64,000 nt of DNA from Bryobacterales bacterium (GTDB lineage: Bacteria > Acidobacteriota > Terriglobia > Bryobacterales > Bryobacteraceae). Position numbers and translations under genes: made by a program. This document shows positions 1 to 7,866 of the stretch, piece by piece. The stretch is taken from the NCBI GenBank assembly GCA_016789905.1, contig JAEUQC010000158.1:1-64000 (forward strand). Direction: 5' to 3'. The notes beneath the pieces were generated by a model. That model ran no database searches. It was not told the DNA's origin and saw nothing but the letters and a program-made list of their open reading frames with translations. Positions within the stretch are counted from its first letter, which is position 1, and every line of letters begins with the position of its first letter.

Positions 1-1032
1 CAATCGCCCGCGCACGACAGCCGGACTGTACGACCCACCCCCGTCCATCGCCATGGCTTTCCGCACGTTACCCTTCTTATCCAATACGTACAGCGACTTT
101 CCGTCCAGCCCGGTGTCGCGAACGATCTGATAGATCCAGTCCCCGGCCGCCACGCCCGCGTAGAAGATTCCGCGCCCGCCCAACTGGGTGGACCACAACT
201 TTTCGCCGCGCGCGTTCAAGGCGTATAGACGGGTATTTTTATCACCGAACAGAATCTCCTTTTCCCCGTCTCCGTTCAAATCGACGAGCATGGTGGACGC
301 ATAGGTCTGCATCTCCGATTTGAAATGCCATTTATCCAGGGCGTGCATGCCGGTTTGCTTGCCGACGAACGGCGTGGGCATCAGCACGTCGTACCGGCCG
401 TCGTCGTCGATGTCGGCAACGACGGGCAAGGCGCGGCCGAGTCGTGTGCCCGGCAAGTGTTTTTCCCACAACAGGCGGCCGTCGCTCGACACGCAGTAGA
501 CCGTCCCGTTGTCGGCGCCGAATACAACATCGGCATTCCCGTCGCCGTCGAAGTCGCCAATGGACGGAGTGGAAAGCCGGTAGGAAGTCGCCTGGATCTC
601 CATGCGGAGCCGGCCGTTAGCATCCACCAGATACAGCAGGCCCCGCGTGTCCGTGATCACCACCCCGCCCATGGCCAGCACCGGCGTGTTGTATCCGCTG
701 CCGGCGCGGCTTTCCCGCGCATACTTCCACACCCGTTCGCCGGTGGTAGTGAACTTGTAGACGCTGCCCCATGCATCGGCGGCGAAGACGGCGCCCCCGG
801 CAACGAGCGCAGACCCCATGGGCGCCTGATCCATGCGCGCCGTCGCTGTCAGCTTTCCCGCGTCGTCCACAAAGACGATGCGCCCATCGTTGAGCGTTAC
901 CGCCACACCGCCCGCGTAGGCAACCGGCGGTCCGGACGCGGCCCGGCCCAGCGGCAAAGACCACGTGAGTTCTAGTGACTGGGCGTGGAGACAGCAGAAC
1001 CCGGCGAAGACGACGGCAGAACAGAATCGCAT
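1..1032 (-). CDS. Secreted PQQ/FG-GAP-like beta-propeller protein, 3' end cut by window
   Basis: An open frame runs from an ATG at 1032 to the left edge without a stop, so at least 344 residues are encoded and the C-terminus lies outside. Residues 1-18 look like a signal peptide ending in HAQ. The rest is a string of short blade-like units (VYKFTTTGERVWKY, YCVSSDGRLLWEKHL, LYALNARGEKLWSTQLG) mixed with FG-GAP calcium-loop motifs (GDFDGDGNADVVFG, ADIDDDGRYDVL, VDLNGDGEKEILFG), which indicates a secreted beta-propeller. It has no visible catalytic motif, so only the fold and an extracellular location can be assigned. Its start overlaps the end of the upstream membrane-protein gene by 61 bases on the same strand, which is long but supported by the clean signal peptide. 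Confidence 0.8.
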   Translation of the reverse strand, partial: MRFCSAVVFAGFCCLHAQSLELTWSLPLGRAASGPPVAYAGGVAVTLNDGRIVFVDDAGKLTATARMDQAPMGSALVAGGAVFAADAWGSVYKFTTTGERVWKYARESRAGSGYNTPVLAMGGVVITDTRGLLYLVDANGRLRMEIQATSYRLSTPSIGDFDGDGNADVVFGADNGTVYCVSSDGRLLWEKHLPGTRLGRALPVVADIDDDGRYDVLMPTPFVGKQTGMHALDKWHFKSEMQTYASTMLVDLNGDGEKEILFGDKNTRLYALNARGEKLWSTQLGGRGIFYAGVAAGDWIYQIVRDTGLDGKSLYVLDKKGNVRKAMAMDGGGSYSPAVVRGRL

Positions 1033-2252
1033 GAGCTTGTTTCTACTGTACTCCGCGCCATCCAACTCACCGCCGCGGCCATCAGAACGAACCCGATGCA
1101 GACATGATCCACTACGGCGATCACGCCCTGCGGGTTAATGGCGAACTTGATCACCGCGTCCATAACGGCGGTCCATGTCAATAGTTCCAACATGCGCAGC
1201 GTGTCGGCGTGCCATTGAATGACGAACCATGCGAACACGATGGAAGCGGCGATGGCCGCCGCATAGGCCGGCGCTTCCGGGCCCCACTTGTATTCGCGGC
1301 TCCAATAACGGGCCAGGTCCAGCGCGAAGGCGGTAAACGTTGTGGTGTAGGCAACATGCTTGGCGGCCCAGCGAAGGCGTGTCAACAGCAACAGCACCAC
1401 GCTGCCGGCCAATAGATAAGCGAAGCGCGAAGGGAAGTTCCAACTGACCCAGAGCAGCGCCCCCGTCAACGCCGCCCCGGTCAACATGTCCAGCCACAGC
1501 GGCGGCGCCGCCGCCGGTTCCTCACCCGCTGGAACTTCCGAACGTACCCACGCCCACGCCAGCGCCCAGCCAAAGCATAGGCCGAAGAAAAACTCCATGT
1601 ACTTCCACCAGTGCAGTTTCAGCTCCGGTGTGAAGATGCGTCCCAACCCTTGTATGGCGCCGCCGCCGCCGAACCCGATGAACCCGCCGATGAATCCAAC
1701 CACAGCGAATCGCAATGCCGGTTGCAACCTGCCGCGCCAACCCAGATAACCCACAAGGGCAATTGCCGCCAGAAGAAACCCCGCCCATATTTCCGGCCGC
1801 GGCTTGTCCAGGCGATTGGAAAAATAGATCAGCTTCGGCTCGTTGATCACCTTCCAGCCGAACTGCGTTGCCGCCGCCATCACCGCCACGCCGCCGGCCA
1901 CCAGCGCCGGCCGCGGTGTAAATCCCATCGCGATCACCGCACCCGCCAACGCGCCCCAAATGCCGCCTTTCAACGCGAGTCCGATGATGCCAAACCAGAA
2001 CGTCTCCGCCTGCACGCTAAAGCCAACGGTCTGCCCATAGGTCATCTCGCCGCCAATGCCCACACCCACCGCGGCGAAGGCGCACAGCATGGCCACGTCG
2101 CGGCGTGGAAACAGCAGGCACAGCGCCAACGCCACCATGGCGCCCGGAATCATCGCGCCGAAAGGCCCGCCCCCGATGAAGCCGCGCAGTCCCCAGCCGA
2201 GCATCATGGCCACCGCGGGCAGCCAGAACAAGAAGCGCTGATTTTCTCTCAC
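972..2252 (-). CDS. Polytopic membrane protein of unknown function
   Basis: A 426-residue protein made almost entirely of hydrophobic segments, about 10-12 predicted by eye, with glycine-rich helices near the N-terminus (LGWGLRGFIGGGPFGAM, VGVGIGGEMTYGQTVG) and a hydrophilic Ser/Thr-rich tail. I do not recognise a named family; the Gly-rich helices could suggest a channel or transporter, but that is only a guess. The start is a GTG at 2252 without a Shine-Dalgarno site; a TAAGCT box lies 6 nt upstream. It diverges from kup with only 30 bases between the start codons. Confidence 0.7.
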   Translation of the reverse strand: MRENQRFLFWLPAVAMMLGWGLRGFIGGGPFGAMIPGAMVALALCLLFPRRDVAMLCAFAAVGVGIGGEMTYGQTVGFSVQAETFWFGIIGLALKGGIWGALAGAVIAMGFTPRPALVAGGVAVMAAATQFGWKVINEPKLIYFSNRLDKPRPEIWAGFLLAAIALVGYLGWRGRLQPALRFAVVGFIGGFIGFGGGGAIQGLGRIFTPELKLHWWKYMEFFFGLCFGWALAWAWVRSEVPAGEEPAAAPPLWLDMLTGAALTGALLWVSWNFPSRFAYLLAGSVVLLLLTRLRWAAKHVAYTTTFTAFALDLARYWSREYKWGPEAPAYAAAIAASIVFAWFVIQWHADTLRMLELLTWTAVMDAVIKFAINPQGVIAVVDHVCIGFVLMAAAVSWMARSTVETSSCDSVLPSSSPGSAVSTPSH

Positions 2253-2258
2253 GGCAAT

Positions 2259-2274
2259 AGCTTATCGCTATACT
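2259..2274. promoter_or_regulatory. Candidate back-to-back -10 boxes between membrane protein and kup
   Basis: TATACT at 2269-2274 on the plus strand lies 8 nt before the GTG of kup, and TAAGCT at 2264-2259 on the minus strand lies 6 nt before the GTG of the divergent gene. Neither start has a Shine-Dalgarno site and no -35 hexamer was found. The spacing would place transcription starts at or next to the start codons. This is inferred from pattern only. Confidence 0.35.
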
Positions 2275-2282
2275 TTAGGTTT

Positions 2283-4172
2283 GTGTCGGACAACCACACC
2301 CACAAGGCAAGCTTCAAGGGGCTGGCGCTCGGTGCTCTCGGCGTCGTGTTCGGGGACATCGGGACCAGCCCGCTTTATACGCTGAAGGAGTGCCTGCACG
2401 CGGCCGGCCATCATAAGGCAACGGAGGCGGACCTCTATGGCGTGCTTTCGCTGATATTTTGGGCCCTTACGCTTGTGGTCACGCTGAAGTACCTGACCTT
2501 CATCATGAAGGCGGACAACAAGGGGGAAGGCGGTATCTTTGCGCTGTTGGCGCTGGTGCCGGAACAGCTTCGCGGCGCCAAGCCGGGCCGCATCTCCGCC
2601 GTTGCGCTGTTCGCCGTGATGGGCGCCGCTCTGCTCTACGGCGATGGCATCATCACGCCCGCCATTTCTGTGCTGGGCGCGGTGGAGGGGTTGGCTGTAG
2701 CGGACGCTCGTTTCGGAGTTGCGGTTGTCCCCATTAGTTGCGTCATCCTGATTGGGCTGTTTGCGATTCAAAGCCGAGGCACCGGCACGGTGGGAATTCT
2801 GTTTGGGCCGGTTATGGTCGTATGGTTCACGACGCTCGGCGGGCTTGGGCTTTATCACATCTCCCACAATCCAGAGATCCTTGGTGCCGTGTTGCCGCAC
2901 CACGCGATTCACTACTTCCAGACCCATGGCTGGTCGGGCGTCCATATCCTGGCCTCCGTAGTGCTCGCTGTCACCGGCGGTGAAGCACTGTACGCCGATA
3001 TGGGGCACTTCGGCATCAAGCCGATTCGAGCGGTCTGGCTTTGTTTCGTAATGCCCGCGCTGCTGTTAGCCTACTTCGGCCAGGGCGCCCATGCGCTGCG
3101 TGACCCCCACACGATGGACAATCCCTTTTTCGATATGGTTCCGGCCGGCTGGGCGACATACGCGCTTGTGATTCTATCCAGCATGGCGGCCATCATCGCG
3201 TCCCAAGCCTTGATTTCCGGCGCGTTTTCGTTGACGCGGCAGGCTATGCAACTCGGCTTTTTTCCGCGTGTGGAAGTGCAACATACCGCCCACCAGATGG
3301 AGGGCCAGATCTACATTCCGCAGGTCAACTATTTCATCGGGATCGGTTGCATCGCGCTGGTCATCGCCTTTGGAGCCTCCTCGCGTTTGGCCGCGGCATA
3401 TGGCATCGCCGTCACCGGCACGATGGTCATCACATCGGTCATGTATTTTCTGGTGGTGCGGCAAACGTGGAGTTGGGCGCTTAGCCGTGCCCTGCCACTG
3501 CTGCTGCTTTTCCTTGCCGTCGACCTGCCTTTTCTTTGGTCCAACCTCGGGAAGTTCATGGACGGCGGCTGGGTGCCCGTTCTGATTGGCGCCGCCGTGC
3601 TCGCCATCATGACCATTTGGAACCGCGGACGCACGTTGATCGCCTATAAATACCGGCTGCGCTTTCCGTCCAAAGAGTCCGCGCGTGAGCGCGTGGACGC
3701 CCGCCTTGCCGCGCGTGTCCCCGGCACCGCCGTGTTCATGGCGTCCAGCGCCGATATGCTACCGCCCGTGCTGGTCCACCACGTGGAGCGAAGCCGCGCG
3801 CTGCAGCAAACGGTGGTGCTATTGACGATTCAGATCGCGGGCGACCCCGTGCTGGCGGACGAAGGCCGCTACACGGTGACGCACCTGGAAGATGGCTTCC
3901 ATCGAATCGTTGTGAGGTTCGGTTTTATGGAAGAGCCTAACGTTCTTCCCGTGCTGGAGCGAGCCGTTCGGGAAGCGAATATCCCGTTCGGTGAACGGGA
4001 AGTTACATACTACCTGGGACGCGAAAACTTCGTTGCGTCATCGAAAGGCCACATGGGCGCCGTTGCGGAAACGGTATTCTCGTTCCTGCAGAAGAATGCT
4101 GTCGCCGCGGACCGGTTCTTTGGCCTGCCGCACCGGCACGTCGTTGAAATCGGCACGCAGATGGATCTCTAG
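2283..4172 (+). CDS. kup: KUP-family potassium uptake transporter
   Basis: A 629-residue membrane protein that matches the Kup/HAK/KT family, proton-coupled potassium symporters of the inner membrane. The family signature near the N-terminus is clear (LGVVFGDIGTSPLYTLKECL), followed by about 12 membrane segments to roughly residue 450 and a soluble cytoplasmic C-terminal domain ending HRHVVEIGTQMDL. Length is normal for the family. The frame stays open upstream to 1611, but that part has no family similarity; the start is set at GTG 2283 (protein MSDNHTHKAS), where homology begins. There is no Shine-Dalgarno site, and a TATACT box 8 nt upstream suggests a leaderless message. Confidence 0.95.
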   Translation: MSDNHTHKASFKGLALGALGVVFGDIGTSPLYTLKECLHAAGHHKATEADLYGVLSLIFWALTLVVTLKYLTFIMKADNKGEGGIFALLALVPEQLRGAKPGRISAVALFAVMGAALLYGDGIITPAISVLGAVEGLAVADARFGVAVVPISCVILIGLFAIQSRGTGTVGILFGPVMVVWFTTLGGLGLYHISHNPEILGAVLPHHAIHYFQTHGWSGVHILASVVLAVTGGEALYADMGHFGIKPIRAVWLCFVMPALLLAYFGQGAHALRDPHTMDNPFFDMVPAGWATYALVILSSMAAIIASQALISGAFSLTRQAMQLGFFPRVEVQHTAHQMEGQIYIPQVNYFIGIGCIALVIAFGASSRLAAAYGIAVTGTMVITSVMYFLVVRQTWSWALSRALPLLLLFLAVDLPFLWSNLGKFMDGGWVPVLIGAAVLAIMTIWNRGRTLIAYKYRLRFPSKESARERVDARLAARVPGTAVFMASSADMLPPVLVHHVERSRALQQTVVLLTIQIAGDPVLADEGRYTVTHLEDGFHRIVVRFGFMEEPNVLPVLERAVREANIPFGEREVTYYLGRENFVASSKGHMGAVAETVFSFLQKNAVAADRFFGLPHRHVVEIGTQMDL

Positions 4173-4186
4173 CCCCGCAAATAAGA

Positions 4187-4211
4187 AGAGCGCCGGCAGC
4201 ACCGGCGCTCT
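4187..4211. terminator. Bidirectional hairpin terminator between kup and 69-aa gene
   Basis: A perfect 10-bp stem (AGAGCGCCGG pairing with CCGGCGCTCT) with a 5-nt loop lies 14 bases after the kup stop and 27 bases after the stop of the convergent small gene. Flanking U-tracts are weak, so efficiency is uncertain. Confidence 0.7.
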
Positions 4212-4238
4212 CTGGTTTCGTGGGGAAAGACGAGTAAA

Positions 4239-4448
4239 CTACTTCGCCTTCTTCTGTTTCTGCTGACCGACGCGGACTTTGCTCATGGACGCCTTTTGTT
4301 CGTTCCAAGACTTCCAGTCGAAGCGCGTCGAAGCTTCTTTCAGATAAGCATCGAGATCGGTGCCCTTCGGCACCACGGCCATCATCGTGGCGGTGTCTTT
4401 GCCATCCGGGCTCGTGATCCGGAAGCGCTTCACATTCGGAATACCCAT
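4239..4448 (-). CDS. 69-aa conserved-looking hypothetical protein
   Basis: A small soluble basic protein. The N-terminal half (VKRFRITSPDGKDTATMMAVVP) looks like a beta strand-rich fold, and the C-terminal third is lysine/glutamine rich (VGQQKQKKAK). No family is recognised. A GAGGAG sequence just before the ATG at 4448 supports the start. It begins 7 bases after the stop of the TIGR01777 epimerase and is followed by a hairpin, so it is the last gene of the photolyase operon. The context hints at a role with that operon but gives no mechanism. Confidence 0.65.
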   Translation of the reverse strand: MGIPNVKRFRITSPDGKDTATMMAVVPKGTDLDAYLKEASTRFDWKSWNEQKASMSKVRVGQQKQKKAK

Positions 4449-4455
4449 AACTCCT

Positions 4456-5295
4456 CTATCCTACCACAGAGCGCAATGCCGGGCCCAGTTCCGGGTACTG
4501 AAACCGGAATCCCGCCGCCAGCGGCGCCGCGGGCACACAGCGTTGGGAAAAGAACAGGATCTGCGCCATCTCGCCGGCGCCGAGCTTAACCAGGAATTCA
4601 GGCGCCACGAATATCGCCGGGCGCCGCAGTGCCGCACCCAATTGGCGCGTGAACTCGGCGTTGGTTACCGGATGGGGAGCCACGCCGTTCCATGCCCCCC
4701 GTGCCGCGTCGCTCTCTAGCGCATAGACAATCATTCCCACTAAGTCATCTAAGTGAATCCAACTCATCCATTGCTTGCCGCTGCCCAGTCTTGCCCCGAA
4801 TCCCAGGCGGAACGGCGTCAACATTTTCGCCAGCGCCCCGCCATCGCGACCCAACACCAGGCCAATGCGAATCTTCACCACACGCATCCCCTCCGCTTTG
4901 TCCGCCTCTGCCTCCCACCCCTTGCAGACATCGGCCAGAAAGCCTTTCGCCGGAGCGGCCGTTTCCTCCAGCAGGGTGTCTCCGCGCTCTCCATATAGCC
5001 CAACCGCCGACGCGCATACCAAGACGCGCGGGGGCTGGTGTAACCTGGCCATCGCTTCCACCAATTTGCGCGTACCGGCAATACGCGAGTCGCGAATTCG
5101 TTGTTTCACCGCGTCGTTCCAACGCTGGCTTACCGGTTCTCCGGCCAGGTGGACCACCGAGTCCACGGCAGTTTCCGGCCGCAGGTCCTTCGCCACGTCC
5201 CGGCTGAGCCGCAATACCGTGTGCCCCGCCGCCTCCAGTGTTTGCACCAGCCGTTTGCCCACAAATCCGCTCGCTCCGGTCACTGCGATATGCAT
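4456..5295 (-). CDS. TIGR01777-family NAD(P)-binding epimerase/oxidoreductase
   Basis: A 279-residue extended SDR protein. The N-terminal glycine motif TGASGFVGKRL marks the Rossmann nucleotide site. Further family landmarks are VVHLAGEPVSQRW, the ASAVGLYG segment containing the usual catalytic Tyr region, and WMSWIHLDDLVGMI followed by the C-terminal DUF1731-like part. The family (YfcH, SDR39U1) has no firmly known substrate. The start ATG has AAAGGA five bases upstream. It lies 9 bases downstream of the photolyase gene on the same strand; epimerases of this family often sit beside photolyase genes, but the link is unexplained. Confidence 0.9.
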   Translation of the reverse strand: MHIAVTGASGFVGKRLVQTLEAAGHTVLRLSRDVAKDLRPETAVDSVVHLAGEPVSQRWNDAVKQRIRDSRIAGTRKLVEAMARLHQPPRVLVCASAVGLYGERGDTLLEETAAPAKGFLADVCKGWEAEADKAEGMRVVKIRIGLVLGRDGGALAKMLTPFRLGFGARLGSGKQWMSWIHLDDLVGMIVYALESDAARGAWNGVAPHPVTNAEFTRQLGAALRRPAIFVAPEFLVKLGAGEMAQILFFSQRCVPAAPLAAGFRFQYPELGPALRSVVG

Positions 5296-5304
5296 AAGAA
5301 TCCT

Positions 5305-6708
5305 TTAGTGAATCCGAAACGGGTCCACTCCCGTTCGCTCCAGATGGTCGATTTCTTTGATGTATCCGGGGACATCGGTCTTCCGTTTCATGCCGTCGTA
5401 ACCCATGTAGCGGATGGTGCCAAAAATGGGCCGCTCCCCCCATGGCCGGTCGTGCAGGCCAAAACACCAGAGCACACTCGCGTAGGTGTTTGGGTCTCGT
5501 CCGTCCAGCGCGTAGCGGTCATGGATATGCAGCATAGTCTGGTGCGCCTGCTCTAGCGACGGCGACCATTCCATGATCTTCTTTCCCCAGTACATACGGT
5601 AGTAGCCGTGTATTTTTCCTCGCAACAGCATCTCGCGTTGGCAGGCGTTCCACAACGGGTCGTGGGTTCGCGCCCATTCAAGCTGTTCAGCCGAATACAT
5701 AGGCTCACGCCGGTCGTTGGCGTGCTTTCGCATGGTGACTTGCACCCATTCCGGCAGCGCCTCCAGCGAATCGTACTCCTTGCAGAAACGCGTAAAGTTG
5801 AACGCCAATTCCCGCCGCACAATCAGTTCTTCCAGAAACTCCGTGGCGGCCAGTTTGTGCTCCTCCGCGTACCCTTCCGCGGCCAATGCAACTTCGAGCG
5901 TCGAAATCTGGCCGAAGTGGATGTATGGGCTCAGGTCGCTTGTAGCGTGGTTTGCGGGGGAGTTCTTTTCGCCCGCATATCTGCGCAGGCGCGCCGTCAG
6001 AAATGCGTGAAGCGTCTTCTCTGCGAATAGTCTTCCTCCGCTAAAGCTCAGCGACGGCCGAACTCCGTGGTCGATTTCACACTCCGCCACCAGAGAGGAG
6101 ACATTTCCATTCGTCACTGCCGTGTGCCATTCCGGTCGCGGAAGGCGCCAGCGGTTCGCCAACTCGACCGGCGCCACCGGACGCAGAAACTGGCGCAGCA
6201 CTTTCTGGATCTTCGGGCGGATGGTATAGGCCGCCCACTCACGCTTGGCGAAGTGGTTCATCGGCACCACGCAACTCGAATCCACGGCATGGAACGCAAC
6301 GCCAATGCGTGCCGGCACCTGTGTATTGTGCTGCGCGGCGATGAATGTGGGGTAATCGTCGGTTACCACCAGCGCCGCCTCGGTGGCCAATTTGTAGAGC
6401 ACCCGATTGTCATCACGGCGCCTCTTCCGCAAATAAAAGCAGTAGCCCGCGCCTAGCTCTTCCATCCGCTTCTGCTGCTCCGGCACGCCTTCCAGAACGA
6501 ACGTGTGCATTCGGTCGTTCGCTTCCGGGTAAGTACAGGTGAGCCCTTCGTAGACAAGCAGCGGCAAGCGCAAACAGTTTGCCTGTTCCGCGGCGTAGGC
6601 CAACGCGTGATTGCTGTCGGCGCGCCGGTTCATCTGTGTCCAATAGAGAACGTACTTCGCCGGATGCCGGACCGGGGCATCGTTCAATGGGCGTACCCGA
6701 AGATCCAC
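5305..6708 (-). CDS. Class II deoxyribodipyrimidine photolyase
   Basis: A 467-residue light-driven DNA repair enzyme that uses FADH- to split cyclobutane pyrimidine dimers. Class II signatures are visible: YVLYWTQMNRRADSNHAL at the N-terminus, WGKKIMEW, the DRYALDGRDPNTYASVLW stretch and the terminal GERPIFGTIRYMGYDGMKRK. Two in-frame GTG codons compete as start (6714 and 6708). The second is preferred because AAGAGG lies 5 nt upstream, while the first overlaps that site. It leads a three-gene operon (photolyase, TIGR01777 epimerase, 69-aa protein) and diverges from the radical SAM gene. Confidence 0.93.
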   Translation of the reverse strand: MDLRVRPLNDAPVRHPAKYVLYWTQMNRRADSNHALAYAAEQANCLRLPLLVYEGLTCTYPEANDRMHTFVLEGVPEQQKRMEELGAGYCFYLRKRRRDDNRVLYKLATEAALVVTDDYPTFIAAQHNTQVPARIGVAFHAVDSSCVVPMNHFAKREWAAYTIRPKIQKVLRQFLRPVAPVELANRWRLPRPEWHTAVTNGNVSSLVAECEIDHGVRPSLSFSGGRLFAEKTLHAFLTARLRRYAGEKNSPANHATSDLSPYIHFGQISTLEVALAAEGYAEEHKLAATEFLEELIVRRELAFNFTRFCKEYDSLEALPEWVQVTMRKHANDRREPMYSAEQLEWARTHDPLWNACQREMLLRGKIHGYYRMYWGKKIMEWSPSLEQAHQTMLHIHDRYALDGRDPNTYASVLWCFGLHDRPWGERPIFGTIRYMGYDGMKRKTDVPGYIKEIDHLERTGVDPFRIH

Positions 6709-6746
6709 TTCCACCTCTTTTCTGATGATCGGTCTCGTCAGAAAGC

Positions 6747-6752
6747 TACAAT
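6747..6752 (+). promoter_or_regulatory. Candidate -10 box of the radical SAM gene
   Basis: TACAAT, a 5/6 match to the -10 consensus, ends 9 nt before the ATG at 6762. No clear -35 hexamer and no Shine-Dalgarno site were found. The spacing suggests a very short or absent leader. Confidence 0.4.
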
Positions 6753-6761
6753 ATCGTATAC

Positions 6762-7823
6762 ATGCGCCTTTGGAACCGTGCCAAGCTTCTGGCCGCCTAC
6801 CTCGGGCGCCGCACTCGCGTGGGCGCTCTGCCGGTGGAGTATATCGTGGAAACCACCGCCAAATGCAATTTATACTGCCCGATGTGTCCGCGGGAAACGC
6901 ACAAACAGCCGAAAGAAGACATGGCGGATCGCGTGTATGAACGGCTAATCACCTCCGCCGGGCAATCCGCGGAGCATATGATGCTGATCGGGCTTGGCGA
7001 GCCGCTGCTCGATCCAAAAATTTTCGAGCGAATTGAACTGTGCGACCGCCACCGGGTGTTCACGCTGCTCTCCACCAACGGCACCCTGCTGGACGCGGCC
7101 GCCACGGAACGCTTGCTCGATACGAAACTGGAGCACATCACGCTGAGCTTTGACGGGTCCACCAAGGAGAGCTTTGAGTTCTACCGCAAGGGCGCGAAGT
7201 TTGAACGGGTGCGCGACAACTTTGTCCACTTCGCCCGCCGCAAAGCGGAACGCGGCTCGAAGATGCAAGTCGTTGTGCAGATGGTGCGGATGGAACGGAA
7301 CTGGAACGAGGTGGAAGACTTTACCCGCTTCTGGCGGGCGGTTCCAGGGGTGGACGAGGTCCGCGTGAAAGCGGACGAAACGGATCTTATGCGTCCGGAC
7401 GCCGCGCACGCACCGCAGGATTGGAGCCATCCGTGCCACTATCTTTGGCGCGGCGCCATGTACGTGAAGCACAATGGCGATGTCTATCCGTGTTGCCAAA
7501 GCTACAACCTGGGCGGCTCACCGGTCGGGAATATTGGAACATCGGACCTGCCCGCCATCTTTAACTCGCCGGAAATGGTGCGTATGCGCGAGGCTCACAC
7601 CAATGGCCGCGCCGGCCAGATAGCGGTTTGCTCCAATTGCCGCACCGCGATTCCGCATCCCGTGCTTGTCGCCGGCAGTCTGTTGTTCCATGGGCGCACG
7701 GTGCGAAAACTGTTGCCCTGGGTGGAACGGCTTGCCTATTTTGGCCGCTGGTCCGGCCTGCTGCGCCCGGTGGATGATCAGCGTCAGCCGAAACCTGAAC
7801 TCGTGCAGATCAAGCAAAAATAA
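6762..7823 (+). CDS. Radical SAM protein with SPASM-type C-terminal cluster
   Basis: A 353-residue protein. The radical SAM cluster motif is CX3CX2C at residues 35, 39 and 42 (AKCNLYCPMC), followed by the GLGEPLLD segment equivalent to the GGE SAM-binding motif. The C-terminal half has a SPASM-like set of cysteines (HPCHYLW, DVYPCCQSYN, VCSNC), which would hold auxiliary FeS clusters as in peptide-modifying and sugar-modifying enzymes. No precursor peptide gene is visible nearby, so the substrate is unknown. A short basic helix precedes the catalytic domain. The gene stands alone, diverging from the photolyase operon and ending in a strong hairpin. Confidence 0.88.
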   Translation: MRLWNRAKLLAAYLGRRTRVGALPVEYIVETTAKCNLYCPMCPRETHKQPKEDMADRVYERLITSAGQSAEHMMLIGLGEPLLDPKIFERIELCDRHRVFTLLSTNGTLLDAAATERLLDTKLEHITLSFDGSTKESFEFYRKGAKFERVRDNFVHFARRKAERGSKMQVVVQMVRMERNWNEVEDFTRFWRAVPGVDEVRVKADETDLMRPDAAHAPQDWSHPCHYLWRGAMYVKHNGDVYPCCQSYNLGGSPVGNIGTSDLPAIFNSPEMVRMREAHTNGRAGQIAVCSNCRTAIPHPVLVAGSLLFHGRTVRKLLPWVERLAYFGRWSGLLRPVDDQRQPKPELVQIKQK

Positions 7824-7864
7824 AAAGGGGCGCAAGGAGGCCGCGGCCTCCTTGCGCCCCTTTT
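7823..7864. terminator. Perfect 42-bp palindromic bidirectional terminator
   Basis: The sequence from 7823 to 7864 is a perfect inverted repeat with an A-run on the left and a T-run on the right, so it forms a rho-independent terminator in both directions. It overlaps the last base of the radical SAM stop codon and ends 2 bases before the stop of the convergent TIGR03437 gene, so one element serves both. Confidence 0.92.
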
Positions 7865-7866
7865 GT

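Noticed and set aside
1611..2282. Long upstream extension of the kup frame
   Set aside because: The extra residues are antisense to the membrane-protein gene, have shadow-like composition and no Kup similarity; the family N-terminus starts at 2283.
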